From Amphirosellinia nigrospora (lineage: Eukaryota > Ascomycota > Sordariomycetes > Xylariales > Xylariaceae): DNA of 64,000 nt. Below, piece by piece: positions 41,401 to 53,356 of the stretch (position 1 is its first letter; every line of letters starts with the position of its first letter). The notes under the pieces were generated by a model that saw only the letters and a program-made list of their open reading frames with translations, ran no database searches and was not told where the DNA came from. Made by a program: the position numbers and the translations under genes. The stretch lies in assembly GCA_004123355.1 (NCBI GenBank), contig SCHM01000002.1:248001-312000 (forward strand), read 5' to 3'.

Positions 41401-43305
41401 GGTTGAAGTTGCAGGTCGTCGTCGTCGTCGTCTTCATTATACTTCATTATTGTGCATTATACCTCAAACCCTCATTTAGAGTAAGATCTACTCCACCTGT
41501 CGTTATCTTACATCTGACAACAGTTCAGGTTTTCCTGAATAGCGCAGTGGCTACTCCACTTATACTTATTCGACTTATTCAAGCAAGCAAGCAATCAAGC
41601 AAGCAAGCAGGCATGCTTCTTGACCAAGTACGGGCACAGGAGCGGCTTCGGCGATACTCGCACCCCCCCTTTCTTCATCGAACCCCCGCCCTCTGACTGA
41701 TTCGCCCGCTTCTCTCGCAACGCACCAGTCCTTGAATGTTTTCCTTTCGCTGTTGAGGGATCGGCCCTGCACCTATCCCCAGTCAGCCTGCGCGCCTTTC
41801 CTAGCTTGCAGCCGTCGAAACTGGGTAGCGTCCAAAAGGGGACCCACGAAGCAAAAAGAATCAAGACTGACCTCAGACACGCCAACCCGCCGTCGGGGCC
41901 ACCACCCCGGCCGTGTCGTCCCCGGAACCCTGACGAACAACAACAAGAACAGGGACAGGGACAGGCCAACTTCGTCCTTCACCTGGTGCTGTCTTCGACT
42001 GGACTGGCTATCCACCGCAGCCTTGTCGTTGCAGGGGTCAGCAGCAAAGTTCCCCGCCTAGATAGTCTGTCCCCTCTTCCGGCACGTCTTGCCTTTGTAC
42101 ATTTTGGTCTGCCTGCTCCAGTCTAGTGTAGTCTAGCACAGCAGCGCCTGGGCTAGCACTGTTCAAGCCACACTTCCTCGTGTTGTCGTCTTCGATGCTG
42201 CCGCCGTACAGTATAGCTATCTCGTAGTCTACACGTACCGGCCATTTCTTCCCGCGCGTCTTGTATTTTTCCCTCTTTCTTTCTCTCTCCTTCCCGGAAG
42301 GACTTGTCTGCTTCTGTTGCTTTCGTCTTGCATTTGCGCTCGATATTGCGTGGCTTCGCTCGGTGGGTTGACTACCTCTTCTTTCCTCTTCTCCTACTGT
42401 AACTGGTGCTGCAGCAGAGACGGCCTGTTCCATTCGGGACCCATCTCAGACTTGCATATGTTTTACACGCTCTGCCAACACCAGGAACCCTCGCACATCT
42501 CCCTTCCTCACACTATTGACTGATCTGATCTTCAAATTTGGCCGCTGCGGCTCTGGTGCCAGCTCTCCGTCGGCTGCACCGCTTCCAATCAAAGCCTAGC
42601 CAGTGACGACTCCACATGTCCATTCGAGAACGTTTTTTTCCCTACCTACTTTCCATTTTGGGCATTGCCTAAATCGGCTGCAAGTAAAAGGATCTACATC
42701 CAGTAGAGGGCCATTTGCCGTGCCGTTGTTTCCCAAGCCTATCTATCTATCTGCTCTACTTTGTACAGTACTACTGCACTTCGCTTGCCCTTCCCGAAAA
42801 AGTACCTACTGTAGGACTGTCTGTCTGCCTGCTACTACGCACCCGCATACTACACTACACCACTCTCTCCAGCACGTTCCTACTCCTTACCTGAGGTAGT
42901 GTCTGTCTCTCTCTCACCCCCCGGCCGCCATTCTCGACCGATGCCGCGCCAGCGCCTGCCCAGCTTGGAACGCCCAGATACCACCTCATAGAAACCCGTC
43001 ACGGCATCGTCCAGCAGCTAATGCTTTCCCTGAAATTAGTTCACTTGACTTGTGCCCATTGTGGCACCGATCTCCAGATGAGGCTGGTCTTAATGACCCA
43101 ACTATATCATAAGCCCCGACTGCTTCCTTCCCACCACTAAGCTGGCCCGCCCTCTCCAGCTTTCTTATGCAAAGGTTGTTATTTGCTATTAATTCCACGT
43201 GCTTTCTTTTGCTTTCTGTCTCCCTCTGTCTTCTCGTCGCTCTTTCTGAAAGGCCAGAATGTCGTCTTGCCAACTTCTTAGCTTGCTGTCGCTCCGTCTT
43301 TCGAG
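41401..43305 (+). promoter_or_regulatory. Pyrimidine-rich promoter and long leader
   Basis: About 1.9 kb of strongly C/T-biased top-strand sequence directly precedes the coding start at 43306. It includes GTC and AAGC microsatellites (41415-41431, 41581-41610) and several short ATG-initiated frames that could act as upstream open reading frames. This is typical of the long leaders of regulatory genes in filamentous ascomycetes. The transcription start cannot be placed. Confidence 0.5.
41581..41610. repeat. AAGC tetranucleotide microsatellite
   Basis: About seven units of AAGC with two interruptions, inside the long leader region. Confidence 0.85.
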
Positions 43306-44890
43306 ATGATGCTCACTATGAACCAGCCCATCCCTTACGGCTACCGGCCAATCCATGACTTACCGACACCACCTCGATCTTCGCCCCCCGTGACGGTCTT
43401 GGACACTTCGCAAAAGGTCCACAGCCGAGCAGCAGCAGCAGAGTCCGCCCACTAAGCCCATGTCGGCACCTCACCGTGCTCTGCCACTACCGGCAGCCAT
43501 GACACTAGCTCAACCACCGCCACATGGTCCACCTCACCCACCAGCGCCGAGCTCAGTAATGCAAGCTCAGGCGCCGCCAGCTCAATCTCCGCATAGCCAA
43601 AGTCTTGGCCCGTTGCCTCCACCGCCTCAATGGCAAGGTTCGGAGGAGTCTAATGAGAAGTTGGTTGTTGGCCAAAACGGAGGAAGAAAGGAGAAGGCAG
43701 GAAGAGGAAAAGACACGGCAGGAAACCTTACGCCTGGAGCAGAGAAGAATTGAGCACGATATACTTCGTACATCACTTGAGCGTGGCTCCCGCCCTCTAT
43801 AATTCCCGTGGTTTTCGCAGGTTTGAGCGGTGGTCATTTATCTCAAGCTACATTAGATTGGGTCCAACAATTTCTACCGCAACATCTTCAAATCTTACCA
43901 GCCCAAGTGCCCATATCTCCCGGACATAGACGGGATTCGCAACAGTATGGCTCTTACGCTGGATCTGCCGGTGTTCCACCAACTCCGGGATCCGCTGCTG
44001 GGACACAAGCAGGTTTTGTTCCTTACCAAGGCCCAGGTTCGCCGACGAGGGCCAGAGCGCACACGATTAGTAGCCTCGGCAGCGCGGTTGGCCGTCCTTT
44101 AGGAGGTTTAGGTAGCTCAGCACTACCACGGTTAAGCACAGGCGACGGTATCAGCGGGCCTCCTCACACCACTACCCAACAGCGCAACAACCACTACCAC
44201 CACAACAACAGCAGCAGCAACAAGGAGCTGTAGCCCAACAAGAAACGCAGTCACCCGGGCTATATTTCCACCACTGGCAGCCTCCAACATCAAGCGTGAG
44301 CGCTGGCCAGCAAGCAGCGTCGTCTGGTTCGTCTAAGTCTAAAACCGGCAAGTGAAAGGTTTGTCTGGCTAATACTACTCTGGTCTAAACTAGCAGATTC
44401 ACCCAAGAAACGCAAAGCGACGGGGCCACAACACTCCGTTCCCCCACCGAGCCAACGGCGGTCAAGGTCTCCGACTTTTGGACAACAAGCTAGTACGGGT
44501 GTATTGTCCAACCCCACCGGGCCGCCGGCGAGGTCACTCGCGTCAGAGAAGCGATCTGTCCGCGTACCGCTCCACAGGCCGCAACCGAGGAGAGTCGTAT
44601 GGACCACATGGAGGATTTTCTCCGGGGGTTGGAGCCCCAATTGTGGGCACATCGAGAGAAACCACGTTTGCCGAACCGTATCAGCAACGAAGTAGCCATT
44701 CGGTTTCATCCATGTTATCAGACCAGCCATCTTCCCGGGCTCCCCCGATGTGAGACCTGCAGGGCAGCAACCAGAGGGTGGACAGCGTTCACGAGCAGCT
44801 TCCGAGGAAAGAGGACGCGGAGGTCATCCGCCGCCACCGCCGCCGCCCCCTCACCCCTTTTCGGCACCTCGCGAGCGTACCAACGACTGA
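43306..44890 (+). CDS. Proline/glutamine-rich coiled-coil protein, unrecognised function
   Basis: I recognise the pattern of a conserved filamentous-fungal protein but not a function. It opens with MMLTMNQPIPYGYRPIHDLP (ATG 43306 or 43309), followed by a Pro-rich region (PMSAPHRALPLPAAM, runs of PP and PH). A short charged coiled coil follows (RSWLLAKTEEERRRQEEE, TLRLEQRRIEHDILRTSL), then IIPVVFAGLSGGHLSQATLD, a Gly/Ser/Pro-rich low-complexity region, a poly-Gln stretch, SPGLYFHHWQPPTS, a basic nuclear-signal-like SPKKRKATGP, RRRGHSRQRSDLSAYRS and a C-terminal poly-Pro RGGHPPPPPPPPHPFSAPRE. These blocks lie in order but in changing frames. I count about seven breaks (four as -1, near 43785, 44172, 44353 and 44747; three as +1 or -2, between 43370 and 43450, near 43651 and near 44520). 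A candidate intron of only 38 bases (44359-44396) is uncertain. A nuclear regulatory role is a guess from composition. Confidence 0.75.
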
Positions 44891-47800
44891 TTATCGACTG
44901 TTACAGATACTCCGGAAGTAGATACTAGGAGCGAAAAATGATTTCAAAACTACTTATCATGATATAGCAGTCCGGGACTGTCTACAACATAGCAGTGCTA
45001 GATCCTCGGACATGGATAAGTCTACGTGCAACTTTTTCACTTCTTCGTGGTGACATCCACTTGTTTAAAACAAATTTGCATATTGGGCTCAGCATCCCTC
45101 CATCACTAAAAGCATCGATTAGGGGCAACTAAGGGATATGGCGTTTCGGTCAACGGCAGCATGGTTCTGGCCTGGCATTGCATGTATTCTAGCATAGATG
45201 GCTCAAAAGGGAAAGAGGCTGGGGTCGATTGTATATACTGGGATCCTGGGACAACCAAGACCCTCGCGTACCGTTCCGTTGACAAGTGGAACGATTGGTT
45301 GAATGAGAAAGCTTCAAATTCCTCGATAATATCGGCTCCCAGTTACTACCGTTATCGAGTAGTTCTGCAGAGCCTGCCCGTGTTATTCCAGTAGTCGTGG
45401 TTATGTTACTTGGAGAGCAGACACATCTAGGGCAGTCTACATATATTAGACTAAGCCGAAAACACATTGATTGACCATTTCTAGATCAAGACCATCGGAT
45501 ATTTTATGATTTGTCAGAGATCTATCCAAGACGTTCGCGATCCTGGGCGGTGGGAGATCTCTCCTTGGCAGCCAGAGCACTCCAATTCAGACCCTGGCGT
45601 TACAACGCGCTCCACACCCATACCAGGGTTGAGAATGACGTGACCAAAGTAGGGCTGCCACCCCGGTGAAGGGCTATGTTCTGATTTGGTTGACCAGGAC
45701 GTCTTCAGTGCGCACAGGTGAGACCCCTCGTGTCAGCTCGCTGTCCCGTCTATAAAGCGCATATTATAGGCCAAGTTGTATCGAAGACAAGGTCGTTTCA
45801 AGTCCCAAGGCGATGACCTCTTGTATTTGTTCTTGCTTCATGACTCCAAAAGCCGAAACGAATAACGCTGCAAGTGGGCTTGCTCATAACAAACGCGGTA
45901 GTTGTAATCGTGCAGAACTCTACCGATACCCAGCCCGTGGCCCGCTACTCCCGGCAATTTATAGCAAGAATAGGCGCAGGTGTAGAGGCGAGGAAGTAGA
46001 GAGGTGACGCTGGGCGGACGGACGGCCGGCTACGATACCAAGAAATGGATACCTTGAGCATGAGCGATAGTGGTAAGTGAATTGGGGGTGAAAATGCGAC
46101 GTTGCAGGGCCAAATGGATCTTGCAGCATGGGTCTTCTGTTTTCAACTCAATATCCGCGCGCCAGACGGCTCACAAGGTCCAACGCGATTCGTCCCCCGC
46201 CGCTCGAGCCGCTGATGGTGCATTGGGAGACAGATTAGCAACTATAGCGAAGGCCCGTTCCGGGTACAGATCGGCAAAGATGAGAGCGGCCGACGAAGGG
46301 GATATAATGGATAATGGAAATTTTCTTAATTGTCACCGTTCGCGAAGGGAGGAAAAAGAGGCGCTTTGGCGTTCCTTAGACCTCGGGATGAGCCGAGCAG
46401 GAGCAATACTACGCACTCCCACACAACAAGAGACTACTGTTCTATCTGCATGCGACACTGCGCTCCAACGCTGACTGGCTTTCAACGGCTGCCCAAACAG
46501 GCCCGCGTACAGAAGAACCGCGTAACAATGTAACGATGGGACTGACTAGCGTGCGCCTCTGCTTGGTTTCAGTCGGTTACGATAGGTCAGCAAGCCACTC
46601 GAAAGGAGACGCCACCTGCCATCAGTAGGGTATTATGTAGGTGCTCGCGCGTCTTGCATGAATTCTTGGTGTTGTTGTGGTGGTTGTTGTTGTTGTTGTT
46701 ATTGTTATTGCTGAGGTGTGGCGTAAAAGCAGAAGTCCCCGACAACCACCACAACAATGAAAAGCGACGATGCCCGCTGACCCATATGGGATGTGACGAG
46801 GCCACCGTGCGACCGCCCATGGGGTCTGTTTTGTTACCCGTTCTGTTTGCTTTTGCTTTGGTAGAGAGACCGCGGCGGCATGCATCCAGACAGCGAGCGG
46901 TGATCCTCTCTCTCCCCGGGCTTGGCTCTCGAAGGTCCTCCGGGATCGTCTTCCTCTCCTTACAGCACCGTAGATAAACAGGCCAGGCCACGACATGGCA
47001 TGACATGGTATGGTATGGCATGGTCGTACTGGCTCTTTGGGAAGAACGGCTCCCCCTCCCGTCCAGGAAGAGGCCCGTCTGCTATGCGTCTACGTCGCAT
47101 TTAACAGCCCGCTCGCTGGCTGGGGGGAAGGGTCTGGTCTGGCTGGTATGGAGACGGGACAAGCCAGCAGCGAGCTGTTCGTGCCCCCTATTGGTACAAG
47201 GCGACATATGCACGATGACCGGCATTCTGCTTCACAGTCTGCGCCTCCAGATAAACAAGACACACGGACTCCTACCCGGGCTCTTTTTTTCTGTCGTACT
47301 CTGGCCATTTCTGTTTCCGGAGAGGGGCTCTTGTGACCCTCTTCCCCGTTCACCCTTCCTAGGGTTACAATCTAGTAACACTGGCGTTTTCAGACCACCA
47401 TAAGTCGCGCGATCGACGCGTCTCGAGACGTATCCTGCAGATTGGACCGGGTTATATTTATAGTATCGCGTCTGTGAGCAGCCATTCGTCCTCTCCTCTT
47501 TTATCGGTCGCTTCTTGTCTCTTTTCATTCTTTATTCCCCTCTAAACCTTGCCAACTACCAAGAAGGGCCTGTGTGATCGCGAGAGAGAGACACACACAG
47601 AAAAATCAACCCTCGGCTAGCTCTTGGCCAGACTTCGCGCGAGCAGACAATGGTCACAGCATGGCGGGCAGCTAACTGAGCAGTCCCGTCGCCGCACGAG
47701 GCACAGCATTAGCTGGCGTGATGTGTGTGGGCGTAGCAATGCGCCTAAGCGCATGCAAATACGGCTCACAGCTTTCGCAGACCTTTTTCCTTTCTTCACA

Positions 47801-50455
47801 GACGGACGCTCCCCGGGGGCGTTTCAGCACTTTCCCCGCAAAAAACAACACGTGTTGGATCCGTAGCCTCCTAACACTACAAGAATCGCATCAACATCAA
47901 CTGCCGGCGTGGGCAAAGGGCATTTTCCGTCGAGGAATCGCTGTATCGCATGGCGGAAGCAGGGCATCAATAGTGGCCATAGCATAGTGACACATCAGTG
48001 TAGCGCAGTGTAGTGTAATGGAATTTTTTTAAATCTGCTGATTGTCTCATCGCCTCATGAATGCAAGAGACACCGGTGAACAGCTCTGAGCCCTTAGCTA
48101 CGTTGAACCAACTCCTCTCTTGGCGATCTCTCAAATGATGACCCGAGAGACCCTGAGGACCCTTGAAGAGGGTCTTATATCCTATAGGTATATTTCTCTT
48201 AGTCATAGTAGCTTTCTTGCAAGATGTCAGATCCCGAACAAGAGAACACCAAAAGTGGAACGATCACAGCAGGATTGGGATTTGTACAGAGCCCAGCCAT
48301 CTGAGATTACATGTTGCAAACCTGCGTTATAAATCGTGTACTCTCAAGTAGATAGCTCTACTCACCAAACCATATAATACCGCTCTTCGGGGGAGGCGAC
48401 GCACGTTTGGGAAGAAATTGCATCTGTATTAGATTCTACTTATCTTTAACTTTAGTCCGCTTAGTCTCATGTTTCGGTGCTTTACATCTATCGAGTACTA
48501 TATTCATCACCATGGCCGGTGAGTTGACGCATTCCGTGGGCATCTCGTGACGTGTCTAGGCTGTATGTACGACACGGGTAGCAACTTGGATTGCTGTAAG
48601 CACCAAAAAGCGTCTTTCTACTTGAGAATCGGACGACTGATTTTGTGCATCTTGTTTAAGCTTAGTTTTAGCCCATGCTCTTGCATAGTGTTTTGAGCAA
48701 CCTACAACACCATTCACATTACCCGGTCTTCGACCTCATAGTCCAAGGTCCTCCTCCTCTGGCATGACTCGGTGTATATGTATGTAATGTACAACAAGAA
48801 CATCATAACGCGTACGGCGAATATGCACGGATGACATGGCTGAAGCCGATTCGTAGCACGTATCGCGAACTGGCGGTGAAATCGTTCGATTATTCTAGCT
48901 GATTCCTGGTCTACGGCCGCTAGTCCTTGCATGAAGCCTTGCCTGTTCTTTTTCATTTGTGTCCAAGGCAAAAGAAGGCAGTCAATCAATCCCATCTGCA
49001 CAACGCCACTAGACAACGCGGTTTCCTCTATACCGAGACATATCTGTTAGCGGAAGACCAGTTCGCCCGGCTTGGGCTTCAGACATTTCCTTCGCTGTCC
49101 GAACCCTGAAAGTGTCTCTCCTGGGTGGGACATTCGCCTTGTCTCCCTCCGCTTACGCTTTCTCCGCTCTTTAATCGCTTCCCTTCTACCTTTGCGTCAC
49201 CTATCTAGGCTGACAGCATCTCCCCCTAGAAAAGTCATGCTAGCTGCCAAGACTCCTGTCGGATTCATCATCCTTGCCTCCTTAGTAGCTGGGCTGACCT
49301 ACAACCCTTCTCCCAGCTTCGTCTAACTCTGCAAACTCCGGTTTTTTTTCTTCAAAAGGGTCGATCATAGCCGACCGGGAAGCTCCGTTTCCAGCAGTAG
49401 CACAATATCCCTTCACCTAGTAGGTATTACGACAGGCATCGATCGAGCAGGGCACTGCAGGTAGAAGTTTGTTTTAAAGCGCCTGCCCGATCGCTGTGCA
49501 GATAGGCGACTTGTTAAATTCTCACAAAGCTCTAACACCAAATCAACCGTCGTACTATCCATTTCAAGCCAGATATACAAAGTTAGAACGCAAGACATGG
49601 ACTAGCCGAGGACTTTGTTCCCGCCATTGTCTGGATTTTAAGTATTACTTCGCGTACCCATGTCCCCCTATTCATCGCTTACCCTCTTAGTAAATAGAAA
49701 CATGGTTACTCTTTTGTTTCCCTGTGCTCTATAATGCCATTTGCCTTACTATGAATATTAAAATTACTCCGAACAACCACGCCAGGGTTAACTAGCAAGC
49801 TTAACTTAGTACTATACTCCTAAGCAAACTACTATAGCGTGTTACTCGTAGTATCTCTCGCGGCAGAAGCCCTAACATAACCTAATTGTGTATAAATCTT
49901 CTGGTACCTGACGGCTTAAATATCCATGTGATGATACACGGTCTTGAGAGCTATTGGTCTGAGAGTAAATCCTATGCTGAAGTGTTTATCGGTCACTCCT
50001 CCCTCCGCTCCCTCTGTATGTCTGCGTAGGCCAGTATAGAAATTACCATTATGATGTTTAAAGTTTTTGCAGGCAAATTTTTCAACCCGACAGTAGAGCT
50101 AACTCTATTTCTTTATGTGTTCATGTGTTCTATATCCTAATATATAACACTCATATTGTTTCCTATGAAGCAACAACGGCGCACTCGACTTCTAACAATT
50201 AACAAAGGAAGTGCTTGAGACTTGCCTGTTTCATCAATACAAGCTATACGAAGATGTCAGCGTATAAATTTGTTGCTTGTATTCATCATTTTCAGCGTCA
50301 TCACCATCACCATCTACCCCTCACCATTACCACCATCATCAAATATTAAGTTATCAAAAGAACTCACTTGCTTAAGACTTTTCTTGCAATATCAACGCCA
50401 CGCAACTCTTCATTTAACTTACTATACATTTGCCAACCACTCCAAGACAGCGAAG
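44891..50455. other. Gene-poor stretch of 5.6 kb
   Basis: After the 3' UTR there is no supported gene. The section 46.0-48.0 kb is relatively GC-rich and C/T-biased with short overlapping frames on both strands, resembling promoter or leader DNA without an attached coding region. A GTT/GTG microsatellite lies at 46669-46711. At 48512 an ATG in good context (CACCATGGCCG) is followed immediately by GTGAGT, but I could not find a second exon. The last part (49.7-50.45 kb) is AT-rich and leads to the gene at 50456. Confidence 0.45.
46669..46711. repeat. GTT/GTG microsatellite
   Basis: An imperfect run of GTT, GTG and ATT triplets in non-coding DNA. Confidence 0.8.
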
Positions 50456-51133
50456 ATGTGCCAGATCATTGCTAACGTCTCGTACAGCTGCGGGCACGTA
50501 GAACCCTGGGTTCAGCCACGAGCATGCCAATTTGATGCTAGTGGCCAACTTAAGTCCCATGCGAAGAACCCTCTGTGCCTACTTGGTAAGCACTGCTGGA
50601 ACTTCGGTAGGGTGAGGCAGATAAACGTCTCTGATGAAATGCTCTGTAGCGTCTGCTACGCCGACAAACTGAAGTCGACCATCAAAGATGAGCGAGCGAT
50701 TAAGAAAGTGAAGTATTCTGCGGCTCGCTTCGCCAGTCTCGCACGGAAGTCCATCGAGGAAGCTGACCGGCGCTCCCGGCTTGAAGATCTGTCGCTCTCG
50801 TACATCGAGAAGGTAACAAGTATTGCCCTCAAGCGCCTTGATGTCTCATTCGCTGATGCCGAGATGGGACTCCATCATTACGGCGAGCTGCTTCAGATCG
50901 TGATAGGTCTACCGTTCTTAGACAAGGACAAGCTTGTTGGCAAGTTCGCTAGTAAGGTGGAGGAGAAGTTTAAGCCGGCAGAGATGGATTACTTCTACCA
51001 GCTTTCGATGGAGTATCGGAATTTCGGAGATGCTTTTCTAAAGGGTCTCAAGAAGCCTGATGTCCTACTAGTAAAGTCAGCAGGGCCGGCGCCAAGTTGG
51101 GTGCCTGACAAGCCTGGTTTAGCATTGAACTAA
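50456..51133 (+). CDS. Small protein with Cys/His-rich N-terminus, unrecognised
   Basis: A single intact frame of 225 codons. I chose ATG 50456 (MCQIIANVSYSCGHVEPWVQ) because the open frame upstream is low-complexity His/Ser/Thr codons from a leader. The first 75 residues hold Cys and His in zinc-ribbon-like order: MC..., SCGH, then CLLGKHCWNFG and LCSVCYADKL. This MCx(n)CGH start recurs in many uncharacterised fungal proteins. The remainder is a predicted all-helical, charged region (KKVKYSAARFASLARKSIEE, DLSLSYIEKVTSIALKRLD, DYFYQLSMEYRNFGDAFLKG). There is no signal peptide or membrane helix, so it is probably intracellular. Metal binding is an inference. The frame is clean, unlike many neighbours. 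Confidence 0.72.
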   Translation: MCQIIANVSYSCGHVEPWVQPRACQFDASGQLKSHAKNPLCLLGKHCWNFGRVRQINVSDEMLCSVCYADKLKSTIKDERAIKKVKYSAARFASLARKSIEEADRRSRLEDLSLSYIEKVTSIALKRLDVSFADAEMGLHHYGELLQIVIGLPFLDKDKLVGKFASKVEEKFKPAEMDYFYQLSMEYRNFGDAFLKGLKKPDVLLVKSAGPAPSWVPDKPGLALN

Positions 51134-52415
51134 TATCTACCCGCCCCTTTAACTCTGTTAGGCTTGGTTCCAGCTCCTTTGCTGACATTCTCACGATGTA
51201 GTAGCTCGAGTCTGGAATTGCAAAATTACATTCCTATCCACGAAAGAGGCGCTTGTTGATTGATCAAGATTTGATAATTAATAGCTTGTTTTTGTTTCTT
51301 TTTTTGGTTTTGCTGTTGTTTTTATACACGAATAGAGCTATTCTTGTCTTTATTTTGAGTCTTTTAAGCAAGGAAGTATCGCTTTAAGTCTTAGGACCTG
51401 TGCCAATTCCAGTAGGGAAGCGTTACATAACTTCCAACACAGAATATCATTTATCCAAGGGAAGCGTTGTTCTCACCATTGGCGTTAGCTTTCGAAGAAG
51501 AAAAAATAGAAAGCAATTGTGAGCAGAGATGCAGTAATTTTTGTGAACTAAGAGTAATTTCAGGACGAAAAAGCTCAAATTGTTTATTGCGTACCTCAAG
51601 CATAGTGTTCCTGGTAAATTGAAACATATAACCCTAATTCTAGCTTAATACGAGGTGTTGTTTAGACATAACCACTTGTCGAAAGTCGAAAATACTGTGC
51701 ATTAAATCTAAGCATTTTAAGAGCTATGTGTGTAGACGCTGACTATTGCGCAAAAGTCTCTAGAAACACCTCCGTATAATCTATTTGATGATACATAGAT
51801 AGAGCATTTATCAACGATTGTATGCCTGTGCCTAATGACAGAATTCATATAGACGTTTATTATATCACTAGAACCTGACTGTTATAAGGTATATCATATA
51901 TATCATATAGACAAGAGATTGGATGGTCCTCACTTGTGTATAGTAGGAATTAACCCATAAGCATACAAAAGGTGGTTTGAAAGGCCTTCGTACAACAAAA
52001 GTGATAATAATCTACCTCATATATCACACAGTTCTTGACACTGCCCAGCAACTTCTTAAGCTATTTTTCAGCGTAGAGCCCGCAATTTCAGATGAGAGTG
52101 AAGATTGAACAAAGCTCTTAGTAGAATAAGAATATCATTTACAAAAGTAGATATTCGCGGCGCAAATTGGTAGAGCGCTATCGGTTACGTCCCTTCATCC
52201 GACTACGATCATCTAACTAAGCAATCAATATTCACACAACGGGAATTAAAAGTCATGGGTGTTGAATAATATACTTTTGAAGTTCATATATGCAATTTGA
52301 AAATTATATACTATAAGATACGTGAAGAGAAGTAAGTGTCGTTTTCTTTTCCAGCTCGATTCCCAAACCCAATGAGACCAAACTCCTTCGCAAGTAGCTT
52401 CTCTAATAATCCGCC
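51134..52415. other. Convergent intergenic region, AT-rich
   Basis: No gene. AT content rises markedly (many TATATCAT-type runs around 51890-51910). Near 52158-52200 a short segment with GCGCAAATTGGTAGAGCGC resembles a tRNA D-arm, but no anticodon arm or T-arm follows at the right distance. Confidence 0.5.
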
Positions 52416-53356
52416 TTAGCAACCAGCATTGCCCTTGAATGTAGGGTTAAGGAGATCGAAGACACGGTGGCCGACAGCGTTGTAGCCGGGAACAAACTAG
52501 AACAAGGACATCAGTACACGGTCGTTGCGAGGTGGTTGGTGTCACTTACGGCAGTTCCGAAAGGCTCGACGATGGTGTTGTAGGTGGCGATGGGCTTGGT
52601 CTTGGCGAGCCAGATCCAGGTCTCGTTGGTGCCGAAGCCGATGTCGCTGCCGTCGAGGCCGGCGAGGACGCTCTTGTACTGGGCCTCGGGATCAGGGGTC
52701 GCGCGCGCCCGGGTTGTCGAAGCTGATGCTCTTGAGAATCCACTGCACGTCCTGGTTCTTGCCCACCTGCAGGCCGGGCGACCCGTGCAGGGCGATGCCG
52801 TCGTACACCTTCTCAAGCCGCACCGGGTCCCAGTTCTTGGCGTCCTTGTGGCCCTTGACGAACTTGGTGGCGCCCAGGGCGCCGTCGATCTCGAACCGCA
52901 TGTCGCTGTTGAATCCCCGGGTCAGTATGCTGCGTGGGCGAGGATGATTGGGGCCGGGTAGGTCACTTACGGAGAGATCCAGGGAGAGTTGGGGGTCACT
53001 ATGGTGGGTTTGATTAGTCTCTATGTGATTTGTCGATATGAATAGCGAGAGTTCTTACTGTCCCAACCGAGATCGTGGAGGATCGTGGAAACGGCGTGCA
53101 GTTCCAAGTCAATGGTGGCCTTCAATGTCTTGTTGGCATTGATGGCAGCGGCACCAAAGAGCCAAGTTCGTAGCGAGTGCTTGTGGAGGTAAGGAGTGAA
53201 GTTCTTGATGACATTCCTGGCATCACGGACGATCTGGGTATCAACAACCTCCACACCGTAAAGGGTAGTGGTAGGAAGTTTTGTAGGGTAATGACTAGGA
53301 GTGCAGCTGGCAGTGACCGCAAGGGCCAATGAAGCGACGGTGGTGAGGAACTTCAT
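52416..53356 (-). CDS. Secreted HD-domain protein (cyanamide hydratase/HD family-like)
   Basis: About 254 residues from four exons: 53356-53059, 52998-52971, 52905-52550 and 52496-52416. The N-terminus MKFLTTVASLALAVTASCTP is a good signal peptide, so the product probably enters the secretory pathway. The body follows the fungal HD-domain pattern: TQIVRDARNVIKN, the first metal His in KHSLRTWLFGAAA, LELHAVSTILHDLGWD with the His-Asp pair, SPDMRFEIDGALGATKFVK, then VYDGIALHGSPGLQVGKNQ. It ends in FKGNAGC. Relatives include cyanamide hydratase and uncharacterised HD proteins, most of which I know as cytosolic; the actual substrate is unknown. Two bases seem lost in a GC dinucleotide run near 52700, where the frame must shift from NPGAR to ATPDPEAQYKSV. 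All introns are GT-AG; the 65-base intron 2 uses CAACAG at 52906 in preference to a nearer CGCAG, because that restores the conserved SPDMRFEIDG. Confidence 0.85.

Noticed and set aside
42038-42433. 131-codon minus-strand frame antisense to the pyrimidine-rich leader
   Set aside because: Its Arg/Lys/Glu bias is the mirror of C/T-rich leader DNA, not protein evidence.
46070-46474. 134-codon plus-strand frame
   Set aside because: Opens on GTG, contains no motif and sits in repeat-flanked non-coding DNA.
48512-48530. ATGGCCG followed by GTGAGT as a tiny first exon
   Set aside because: Context is good but no second exon with coding character could be found within 1.5 kb.
49237-49326. Hydrophobic 30-codon frame ending at 49326
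   Set aside because: Too short and isolated; a hydrophobic run of this size is expected by chance.
52158-52200. tRNA-like segment with GCGCAAATTGGTAGAGCGC
   Set aside because: Only a D-arm-like hairpin is present; no anticodon stem or TTCGA T-arm follows at the required distance.
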